This document shows positions 9,991 to 19,787 of a stretch of 64,000 bases of DNA, piece after piece; positions within the stretch are counted from its first letter, which is position 1, and each line of letters begins with the position of its first letter. The position numbers were made by a program, and so were the translations under genes. The notes beneath the pieces are model-generated. The model was not told the origin of the DNA and searched no databases. It was given only the letters and a program-made list of their open reading frames with translations. This stretch comes from Adineta ricciae (Eukaryota; Rotifera; Eurotatoria; Adinetida; Adinetidae): assembly GCA_905250025.1 (NCBI GenBank), contig CAJNOJ010000106.1:1-64000 (forward strand), read 5' to 3'.

Positions 9991-10445
9991 CAATTCGACT
10001 TATAATATAAGTCGACCCCCGACAGGCTAGTATCAATTCGAATATAAATAGATATCTATATCACACTTATAACAAATGAGTAGATAGGAATAGAAATAGA
10101 TTTAGTTTCAGTTATACATATATACCCTCACACCCTCCTTTCAGTCGAGGGAATAAGCGAAACAACAAAAAATACGCCACGATTGGTGTTTTGATTTTCT
10201 TTGAAGGAACTCGAGGTACTTTTGACCCTAGTAGATANTATCAATTCGAATATAAATAGATATCTAGATCACACTTATAACAAATGAGTAGATAGGAATA
10301 GAAATAGATTTAGTTTCAGTTATACATATATACCCTCACACCCTCCTTTCAGTCGAGGGAATAAGCGAAACAACAAAAAATACGCCACGATTGGTGTTTT
10401 GATTTTCTTTGAAGGAACTCGAGGTACTTTTGACCCTAGTAGATA
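9991..10445. repeat. MITE-family-2 fragment and 207-bp duplication joined at an N
   Basis: From 9991 (attcgacttataatataagtcg) the sequence resembles the left end of the complete element at 33622-33940 (shared ...gataggctag, ttcgaatataaatagat, aggaatagat.g.aatagattta). 10031-10237 is then repeated as 10239-10445 with a single mismatch (10059 against 10267). A lone N at 10238 separates the two copies. The N and the near identity suggest an unresolved contig overlap more than a biological tandem repeat. Confidence 0.75.
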
Positions 10446-10679
10446 AAGAAAATTGTTCGCAATCGAACTGTGCTTTTGCATGTGTGGCGCCCTAAAATTT
10501 ATCTATTGGTTATGGATTGAATGGGTCATCGAACGTATGGAAGGAAGGTACATATAATATGAACCGAGAACGAGAAATGACCATTGATAAACGGTAATAG
10601 GTTTGTTTAATGATCAGTGTAGAAAAGAGAGAAAGCAACCAAGACTATATTACATAATTGACACATAGATTCTTTTGAA

Positions 10680-11215
10680 ATGGCCATAGACATGGAATGT
10701 GTGAGTTGTGTTCGTCGATATTTTTTCTTGTTAATCTTACTACTCATGTTTTAGTTCCACCAACGGATGGAAAGGGCTCGTTTATACGTTCAGTATATCG
10801 TACAGTTACTTGAAGATAGTGGAAAGATAGCGTCACCATACGATGAAAATCATGCTTTAAAAGTCGTCAAGTTGATCTTACATAAGTTGTCTTATAGTGG
10901 AGAAAAAGTAAGTTTTCGCTAATTTAAATAAAAATAATATTACAATTTGTTTCCCTAAGACGCCAGGTGAATTTCTTGCTGAGACTCATTCGTTTTTTCA
11001 TAATGTTCAAACAAATGAACAATTAATATCGATGATAATAAAGGTAAGCAGTATCGATAGAATTTCGTTGTACAGGTTTGTTGTTGTTCTAGTCTCATTC
11101 TCTTGTAACTGTTATTGATACAGATACGGGTAAATATATTTTTTTCTACTCATAAACAAATCGCTATCTTTCTTTATTATATTATTTTGAAGATTCAACT
11201 GGATGGTTGCATTGA
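10680..11215 (+). CDS. Small orphan protein, five short exons
   Basis: The ATG at 10680 gives MAIDMEC, followed by a donor (gtgagttg). The next exon begins FHQRMERARLYVQYIVQLLE and runs to SYSGEK, followed by gtaagt. Another exon reads TPGEFLAETHSFFHNVQ to IIK, followed by gtaagc. Two small terminal exons can be joined (SHSLVTVIDTDT, STGWLH) with the stop at 11213-11215. All introns are short with GT..AG ends. The product is about 108 residues and the family is not recognised. Its 3' end abuts the left edge of the duplicated condensin segment. A diverged version of the last exon can be seen near 6185-6220, so the duplication may once have included it. Confidence 0.5.
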
Positions 11216-11573
11216 GGGTGAGGGTGTGAATAATTAGTAAATCTACTGACAATAAGCAAAGCTGACTGATTTACGTTTAAATTTCACATTCTCACTTCTC
11301 AATCATTTCCAACAAGAAGACGCTTTACAACATGCTTTTTCTCAAATATTGTTTGCAAACCTTTCTCTACTATTTTATGTTTCATGTGTTGTGTAGTGAG
11401 TATCGAAATTAAAGAAATTTTCCTCAACATGAAAACATTCACTAGTCGAATCTACACCGCTCATTATTCAACTAATTACATTTTTATTTTTATACAATTT
11501 GTTCCAGACAATCTGGACTACACACTTTTCTCTTGATTGGAAAACAAGAAACACAATGAAACTATCTGACATG

Positions 11574-14500
11574 TTATGATAAACGATCGAGCTTTCGTTT
11601 TGGCGTCGTAGAAGCCGAAACCCGTCGAGAAGAATTGATTTCCATCGGTTTCAAACGTCGTTCAATGTCAGTGAGCACAGGCTAAAAACACACAAAATAC
11701 AAACACTCGAAACTTCATTGTTGAAATCTTACCATGAGATACTTTTTCCATGCTAAATGCTCTTCTTCATCGTAATCATCTTCGGTCTGTCCATTCGTTT
11801 CGGTAACATTTGGAAAGTTCTCTTTCAGTATACGATACGATGCCAATGTTTTGATATTCAATTTGCTAAGACAAAAAGCGATGTTTCCTCGTTTCCGATC
11901 ATCACCACTAAATTCATAGAAAAGGGAACAACAAGTTAATGCGATCTTCTATGAGGTTAGGTTATACCATGCTTGTTTGAATTGTCTACACAATCGTTTG
12001 ACTAAAATCTCACAATGACGATCATTTTTGATATATGAAAACAAATGCGAAATAATTTGTTGAAAACTATCCTTCGAACATATGGTATTCACGGATAGAC
12101 GAGATATGATATCAGGCAAAACATTGAATAAAGCCATGCCACGCTGTCGTAATGATAGTTCATCGAAGAAATGTTGAGCAATACTTGATATGGGTGTTTG
12201 AGGATGAAATAAACACAGTGCGATTTCACTGATATAACCACGAACCTGAGTTCAAAGCAACTTTTAGTGCGAAGGAACAATTCTTCATCTTCTCGTAACT
12301 TACTTTGATCATTTCTCGCAAGATGAGTATCGCAATTGTACATAAGGCTGTTTCACCCACATTCAAATCTTTATCATGAATTTGTGCATAGAATTGAGGT
12401 GTAAATGGTTCGATAATATTCGGATGTCTACATCGAAATCCTCATGCTTATCAAAGAGTGTCGTACAGTTGACAGACTTACCGAAGAAGTAAATCGCCGA
12501 GTGAAACAATCAATGCTGAACGTACAGATGAATATGGACACGACTTTGCGATTTCAAAGATTCGATCGACATTTTTCGCGCATAGACTTGGTGATACGTA
12601 CATCATTCGAGTACATGTTGAAATACTTGTTAACACAAGATTTTCGTCATACAAGGAATGATCTTCATGAATAAACTAAAAACAAATCGTTGGAAGGTGA
12701 GAATATCGAGATTTATACTTACCGATTCCATCCATTTATCAATCGAAAAGAACAGTGAATTTGATTGAAATAATTCTTGTTCGAGATGACTCAGATCAGA
12801 ATGTTGTTGTTGCATAAAATGATTGTCTTTTTCGTGATTATCGTCTGGATGAGGACTTTCTTCATCTTCGTCGTCGAATAACTGTCGCGAAACCGACGAT
12901 GATGTTTCACGTTCGATATCATTTTCATCCTCGTTAGGTGTAACATGAGGCTTTTCTTTTTTGATCTTTTTTATCGATGATAAATTTGTACTTTCATATT
13001 TTTGCACTTGATGACTTAAAAATGCATTCACCGATGCTAATAATCGAATTAGTTTTGTTCGCCATGACGCATCGGTCAGCTTCGATTGATAATCACAGTT
13101 TTCTAAAGGCCAATTCAACTCATCAGATAAATGACGAAGGAATTTCATTATAAAATCATTCGCTGACATATGAGTGGGTTCTTTAAGGTAGAGAATATTG
13201 AAGATCTGCTTCATACAATTCACCCACGACTGATGATTGGATTCAACAGGTGAGTCCGACAATCGTTTGATCATTGAGTCATAAAATTCACTGGGAATTT
13301 CATGAGATGATTTGATAGTCAATAGATTTGTGATAATTTGCATTTGATAGTGGAAATAATCGAGACTATTTCGACCCATTTGATGTATGAGACTTTGAAT
13401 AATCGAAGGTAAACGTGATGATAAACGATGTTTTGTATCGTGTGGGATAACGAAAGAGATTAGCTGTAAAAATGAATTCTGCCGTTGTTGAATTTGTTTG
13501 AAAAATTCATCCGGTAGATGTTTTTTCGACGATTCAGTTGTTAATTTCAAATAGTATTCAACAAGAACCTCGATAAACGATAAGAAATTCATGCTTGTCG
13601 ATGTTGATTCACCAAGAAGTTGTTTGAGGATATGTTCAAACGTTAACGTTAGATTTAGATCGATTTGATCGAGAAGTTTCTCAATGATTCGTTTGGATGA
13701 GATTCTAAAAGAAACACAAGACATTCTTCATTTCTAACAAAACATTTTCTTACTTCTCATCCGTATTCTCTTCATCAATTTTCAAACATATTCGTTTGAA
13801 TGCATTGATAACTGCATTGGAAATATTCTTATCAGCCGACCAGATCAAGGAAAACAAATGTTTTTCAAGCTTTTTATAAACATTTGATTGACATTCGAAT
13901 GTTGACCACTAATTTACAAAGTACAAGTGCAAAGTTATCTCAAGATTAGCATATTTCTTACCAAAACAAGAAAATCGATGATTTCAAGAACATCACTCGT
14001 CACCTTTGAGCTGAGCAGATAAAAAGCATCTTTAGCCAAAAATCTTCGTAAATGATTACAGAAATCCGTGGCATTATGCAAATAAGTTCTAAAAAAGTAA
14101 CAACCACTTCAGATCAGAACTATAAACACGGCATTTGTCTCCTACACAAGCTTGGATTGCTTAACCATATTATCAAACAATCGTTTTGCTTTTTCCGTTG
14201 GTTCTTCATCATCAATCACATCATTGCTGATGCTGATTGCCAAACAAGTATTCAATCGACTTTGTAATTGCATCAATTTACTCATTTCTGCATTATAATG
14301 TTCGAATGATGCTAAGGATTCATCAGCTGAATACATTGCACAAACCCGCTGTTGTTGTTCAACAACACGTTCGAATAAAAGATGTTGATTATCCAAGTTA
14401 TTTTCTTTGTCATTATCAGCGATTTTATCGATATCGATCGGAACGTTCTCTAACTTCAATGTCTGTCCCAAGAGTTTCTGCAATTGAACTAATTTATTCA

Positions 14501-16168
14501 TTTCCGTATTGTATTCGTCCAGCATAGTATCAATTGGAAGAAACTACGACAAAACAATCAATGATAAAGTCACTTTCTCTATCAGACTCCTTACTCGATC
14601 GGTGTACGGATTAAACTTTAGTAGTTTGGTTGCTAATTGAATGGCATGTTTCCTGACAATACATGAAGTGTCATTCATTCGCTCGATGGTTGCTTGTGTC
14701 AGATGGCAATAGAATTTAATTGGGATTAATTTTGCTTCAACTAAGTTCATACAGAGACCGATGGCATGTGAACGAACGTGGACATTAGAATCCAGAAAAT
14801 ATTGATCGATGATTAAGAAAAATAATTCGCCACGGAGTTCTTTGTACTCGGGTAAAGATGAACAGTAGCGAATGATGTTGACACAAACATTTAATAGACA
14901 ATTACGCATTTGTAGACAATCGCTATCGAATAAATCGAGTAAACGATTGATGTAAATTATCAAGTGATCGGATATGTGAATGGATAGTTCATCGAGTAGT
15001 TTGGCCATTGTACGAGAACTGTTTGTTTCAGATTGAGTGTTAGCGACGGACGTGTTTGACCGAGAAGAACTTATCGGTGTTGATAATTGAACACCCGAAA
15101 GTGAAAGGCAAAGATGACAAATATCGCTAAAAACATCGAATTTTTATTTCTTCTGTTGATAAATTTATCTTACTTGATGATTCGTTCTAGTAGAGTGTCC
15201 GTTCGAAAATGTTTGACATGACACACGATAATTGCGGAGAAGATCGTTGCGGTATGCTCTTGGATTTGTAACATTTGAATCATCTTCATACTTGTCTCTG
15301 TAAAATTGAAATAATACGGTTTTATATGAAGACACATTCGCTCGAAAACTACCTTCTTCACTACGAAATTGCCCAATCGTAACTGCTAAGATAAATGATA
15401 GATAATCTTTCACTGTTCTCGCTCGTGAGGAGAATTGATTATTTCGAATAATTGTCAGGCAAACATCCACAATGGTACTAAAATATTCGAATGTAATCAA
15501 GACTTATCGAAGAAGAGTCACAATCATACGTTCCGATTTGTTGATCTTCTAATCTTTCAGTTTCATGCCAGAATTGTCGAAGATCAAGTTTGATAAAGTT
15601 CGTGAAGAGAAGAAGTATTTCATCTCGTTCATTTATATACCAATCGATTTGACACGTTTGATTAGATTTCTTTTGTTTTTTCGCTGGACTTCCAAGATGC
15701 TGTTGATCATTACCAGTTATTAAATGCTCGAGAACAAGTAAATATCGACAAAGAAGATCGAGTGAATAGAGAATCATTTGACGATGAACATTATCGATAT
15801 TGGCTTTCTGATGAGAACTGATCGAATCAATTTCACCTTGTATCGCTACAAAACCAAACAAATCGAACGTAACATATTGATCTTCAGAAAATATTTACCA
15901 TCTTTGAGAAGATTACTGAATACTCTTCGAATGTCATGTGACCGTTCAACGTGTCTAGAAACATAGTATAGAGACAGTCTTTGGATAGAAACAAAACACA
16001 TACGTGATAAGATCATCCGCGATTGTACTTAACTTTGATAGAACAAACGAAGGATCACTATACTTGTTCAATTGACACTCTGAAATAGAGGAAAATTTTC
16101 GACGCGTGAGATCAGTTTTTACACTTACCTTTAAATAATAAATTTAGCTCTTCTTTGCTAATAACCAT
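11574..16168 (-). CDS. NCAPD2: Condensin complex subunit 1 (condensin I, CAP-D2)
   Basis: NCAPD2 is the HEAT-repeat subunit of condensin I, which compacts mitotic chromosomes. The start at 16168 reads MVISKEELNLLF. N-terminal HEAT segments follow (15861-14544; for example DSNVHVRSHAIGLCMNLVEA and NDTSCIVRKHAIQLATKLL, matching the family's hallmark repeat). A central helical block with an acidic linker lies at 13724-12700. The conserved Cnd1 region is at 12660-12000 (CTRMMYVSPSLCAKNVDRIF, SSVRSALIVSLGDLLLRHPN, ALFNVLPDIISRLS). The C-terminal basic tail ends TPKRKLDRLS with the stop at 11574-11576. Many introns of about 50-60 bp interrupt it. An apparent in-frame stop near 11950 disappears when a 60-bp intron (gtataacc...gaatttag) is removed. 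The 3' end is duplicated at 6237-7096. Confidence 0.9.
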
Positions 16169-16233
16169 GACTATCTAATAGACAATATTTACATCTAAAG
16201 TAAACGAAAGCGCCATTTTTTAGTTCTTTGTAT
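16169..16233. promoter_or_regulatory. Candidate bidirectional promoter
   Basis: Only 65 bases separate the start codon of NCAPD2 (minus) from that of the orphan gene at 16234 (plus). Any promoter elements and 5' leaders for both must lie here or overlap the genes. No TATA box or known motif stands out. Confidence 0.5.
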
Positions 16234-16851
16234 ATGTCAATGGAAAAATCGAAAATTAAGCAACGCTCTAGTTTAACGATAACTTCGTCGAACAAGAGTA
16301 TTGCCGATACTAAGAACACCGCGTCTCAAGTGATTCATTTCGGTTGCCAACTACATTCCGGAACTGAATTATGGAATACCTCTTATTTTCTTTCGATACT
16401 TTTCGAACTTCTCGATGAATACAAAGACAAGACAAATGAAGAATCCCGTTTGACCGCTTTTATCCTTTGTCGTCTTGATGAAATTCATTTCAACAGACGA
16501 ATTCCTATCAAACTAATCATCGAAATACTAAAACACTTTACGAACATCCGAATGAAAATTCTTCTTCTACTAGAATTGTTAAGTATTTCAGAGCCGATCG
16601 ACTGTCCTCGAGCACTTATGTTACTGTGGCAATTCTCTGCGTATGGTTATCTGACATTATTCTACGTTTTGGATCGACTAAAATTTTCGATTACTGATAA
16701 AGACCTCGAATGGAAATCATTATTAACAATTTTCGAGCCATTGGAAAATAAGAAACATGCGGCATATATTCTATTAGACAAAACGAACTTTTACAAACCA
16801 AATCAAGCAACGATTGTTTTTGGATCTAAAAAACTTACGCGATATTTTTGA
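16234..16851 (+). CDS. Orphan protein, 205 residues, single exon
   Basis: The reading frame is uninterrupted. The ATG at 16234 (MSMEKSKIKQRSSLT) is preferred; a second ATG follows at 16240, and the frame is open further upstream from a TTG. The N-terminal 35 residues are basic and Ser/Thr-rich. The rest is Leu/Ile-rich and looks helical (FLSILFELLDEY, MKILLLLELLSISE, ALMLLWQFSAYGYLTLFYVL), without a clear signal peptide. I do not recognise the family. It is divergently arranged with NCAPD2 across 65 bases, so the two are probably co-expressed. Codon use resembles the neighbouring core genes. Confidence 0.7.
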   Translation: MSMEKSKIKQRSSLTITSSNKSIADTKNTASQVIHFGCQLHSGTELWNTSYFLSILFELLDEYKDKTNEESRLTAFILCRLDEIHFNRRIPIKLIIEILKHFTNIRMKILLLLELLSISEPIDCPRALMLLWQFSAYGYLTLFYVLDRLKFSITDKDLEWKSLLTIFEPLENKKHAAYILLDKTNFYKPNQATIVFGSKKLTRYF

Positions 16852-17118
16852 TTTGACCTTATCGTTCCTCACATATTATCATTGTCATTCATTCATTCTT
16901 TATCCTTAACCGTCATTGGATTCTTCTCTAAAATGGCATGAATCAGTGATAGCCGACAGATGTCGCTTGTAGACCGAGACGTTTTTTCCACATTCTTCTG
17001 AGTCTGTTCTTTTCGTCCTTTTCTTTGTGAACGGGTACTTCACCCATCTATATTTGTTAAACTGACATAGCATTTATTTCATTCGTCATCTGTCAATGTA
17101 CCGACATATATCGACGAG

Positions 17119-18092
17119 ATGCATCGTCATGCTTACATTGCACTAAAAATATCACTTCAAATAATCGTACTACTTTGCGCAGTAGGACACATTCATTATC
17201 CAGTTTATTCAGAAACAAACATGTCTCAAACCGATCTGCCCGTAATCTATGTGACACACGGAGCGTAAGAAAAAGAAATTTTCTAATTGAAATCTCATCT
17301 GTCTTTTCTATTTTTAGTGGTCCGATGATGTTTCTCGATTCACCAGCAATTCCAGTACTCGGCGAAGTCGGTCGACGTAGTCCAGCAGCTCTATGGTATA
17401 GTCAATTGTCGAAACAATTAGCTTTACCAACAGTACCAAAAGCTGTCCTCGTTGTCACAGCTCATTGGGAAACCGCAAATAGTGTTCATATTAGTGCCAA
17501 AGAAAAGTACACGGAACTCCTTTATGATTATTACGGATTTCCACCCGAAGCATATGAAATTCAGTACAATCCGCCCGGTGATGTTAATTTGTCTAAACGT
17601 GTTAAATCACTACTTGATCAAGCTGGTATCTCAGCTAAACTCGATGATAAGAGAAATTTCGATCACGGTGTTTTCATTCCATTGAAACTGATCTATCCCG
17701 ATGCCAGTATTCCTGTTGTTGCTATTTCCGTTCTTAAAAGTTTATCTCCTACTGAACATTTAGCTATTGGTAGAGCTCTTGCGCCATTACGAAAAGAAGG
17801 AGTGTTAATTATTGGTTCTGGCTCGTCTGTTCATGGATTTGAAGTAAATGCAAAGCAATCACATGCATTTATGACTGAATTAAAGAAAGTTCTCGTGGAA
17901 GATAATCCACAAGATCGTGAAAAGGCATTGATGAACTGGGACAAAGTTTTACCATTTGCACGAATGAATCATCCACGTGAAGAACATCTCATACCGTTAC
18001 ATGTGATTGTTGGTGCAGCTGGTTCAGATCGCGGACAATTATTAAATCCCAATGTGACAGAGGCACAGGCGTCTTTTAAATTTGGTATTTAA
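17119..18092 (+). CDS. Extradiol ring-cleavage dioxygenase of the 4,5-DOPA dioxygenase family
   Basis: Class III extradiol dioxygenases of this family (bacterial YgiD, plant DODA) open catechol rings such as that of DOPA using a metal held by histidines. Exons 17119-17264 and 17318-18092 (intron 17265-17317) encode 306 residues. A hydrophobic N-terminal stretch (ISLQIIVLLCAVGHIHY) looks like a signal peptide; an internal ATG at 17221 (MSQTDLPVIYVTHGAGPMMF) would give the usual cytosolic start. Four histidines sit where the family has its metal ligands: VTHGAGP, VTAHWET, SGSSVHGF and HPREEHLIPLHV, and FDHGVFIPL is also conserved. The domain is full length. These enzymes are common in bacteria, fungi and plants but unusual in animals, so acquisition by transfer is plausible; the intron shows adaptation to this genome. 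The true substrate cannot be told from sequence. Confidence 0.9.
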
Positions 18093-18208
18093 AATTTGAT
18101 TATTTGCATTTTTCTTTCGTTTAAAAGTTGTTAATAAATATTTTCATACATTTTCTCTGTACATCTTTATCTGATTATGAAAAAAGAAAAAAAGATAGTT
18201 CGATAGAA
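18093..18208. terminator. 3' intergenic gap between convergent genes
   Basis: These 116 bases lie between the stop of the dioxygenase (plus) and the stop of XRCC3 (minus). An AATAAA at 18133-18138 is a likely poly(A) signal for the dioxygenase. Confidence 0.5.
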
Positions 18209-19591
18209 TTAATTTTCGCTACCAAAGACACCTCTATCCACAATAAAATAATTACATCGATTTGTTCTCGGTATGTAATAACAGTAATCGATTGCTAATG
18301 AACGCAAATAAACAACATTCGTTTTGATACTTGTCATTGCTTTCCGCTCATCAAAGACAACTTGAGACTGCTGAGAATCAGGATGATGTTCTTCAATATT
18401 TTCAGTTTTACTTAATTGTATACGACAGTGGATAAGAAATGCCCATGTTAATCCTAATGCAGGACCTAATTTCATCGATTGAGGTAATAGAGAGAAACAT
18501 GTGTTCTGTGCGAATTGAGTTTGTACCTAAAGAAAATAGAGTAGATCTTCTATGACGAGAAAATGATCAAAATCGATTACTTGATTAACACACACGATAG
18601 CGAGGTTATATCGCTGACATAATGTATGCATCGCAAAGCCAAAATATTGTAATGTATTGGCTTTTGTATGATGTTCGAACATAATATCTTCGGAACGAAA
18701 GAGAGCGGCTAGGGAATCAATAATAATTAGGCGAATATTGTTCTCTCGACTGAGTAATAGAGGTAATCGATCAACAAGGGTCATTTCTAAATGACGCTGA
18801 GAACGAAATAAGCAGCAGTATGAAAATAATATTCATTAGCGACAAACATACATAATGTCGAATAATATCGAGATAAATATTATCAAAAAATTTCTGTTGG
18901 AGACATCGAGCATCAGCAATATTGAATGGCTTATCGGCTTTGGCACGATAGTATGAAATATGTTTTAAACGTTTATCAATTTTCTCAATTTGAGATTCAG
19001 TATTGATATAGACTACCTCTATTCACAACGAGGATAGATCAAAATATGCCAATCAGTGAAACAACTTACTGGCTTCTTCTCCTCGACTTCGAAATGTTCG
19101 TTGTACCTCCAATGACAATTGAATGCAAAATTGCGTCTTTCCACATCCACTTTCGCCGTACAACTCTGTGATTTGACCAAGCCGTATTCCACCTCTAAGC
19201 GTTCTATCAAGAATTGGACAACCTGTCGAAAACACTCGAATTGTATCACGTTCATTCTCTGTCATTTGCCACGCTAGACAAAAAAAGCTTTTTATATCAT
19301 GAATCATATCTCGTATTCATTAAAAACAAACCAGTTGTCTGCCGTCTAGAAAAAGGATAGAATGCATTTGCAACACATTGAAATGCAAGATCAACGTCTG
19401 CCGGCAACAATCGCGCCGTACGACCGACTTGTTCTGGATCCAATTCCAGAAATTTTTGTAAGGAACATTTCGATCCATAAGCTAAACAAACAATGGGTAT
19501 AAAAGAGACAAAATTGACATGTCAATCCACCTCGAGCAAGTTTGCCTTCGACACTTGGTGGTAAATCAATATCATTCAAAGTGAGAGGCAT
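18209..19591 (-). CDS. XRCC3: RAD51 paralogue XRCC3, homologous recombination protein
   Basis: XRCC3 pairs with RAD51C in the CX3 complex and helps RAD51 in double-strand break repair. The start at 19591 reads MPLTLNDIDLPPSVEGKLAR. A helical N-terminal domain follows (LQKFLELDPEQVGRTARLLP, 19480-19330). The ATPase core has GCPILDRTLRGGI, the Walker A GESGCGKTQ (near 19145), a conserved VYINTES strand, and the Walker B RLIIIDSLAALFR (near 18720). VCVNQV follows, then LGPALGLTWA, which is typical of XRCC3-like members. The C-terminus ends VFGSEN with the stop at 18209-18211. Six or so short introns are present. No lesion was seen. RAD51-family paralogues are alike, so the assignment to XRCC3 rather than a sister paralogue rests on the spacing and the LG.TWA motif. 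Confidence 0.85.
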
Positions 19592-19787
19592 ATTTCATAT
19601 TTCTAGAAACAAAGTTCAATCGAACATTAAAAGCGGTCTTTTTACTCTTTTTTTTTCTTATTCGACATGAATATACTGGTAAAAAACAAAATCAGCAAGT
19701 TTACATTAATAAAAAGAATGAACAAAACACAAAACAATAAAATTTCTTTTCCTTGAGAAAGTAAAAATGTAACGAATGGCACAGCTC

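Noticed and set aside
10031..10445. True tandem repeat or satellite
   Set aside because: Only two copies, one mismatch and an N exactly at the junction point to assembly rather than biology.
11949..11955. Apparent in-frame stop in NCAPD2 (...WYNLTS stop) in both copies
   Set aside because: A 60-bp intron with a gtataacc donor and a gaatttag acceptor removes it, and the joined protein continues with family-like sequence.
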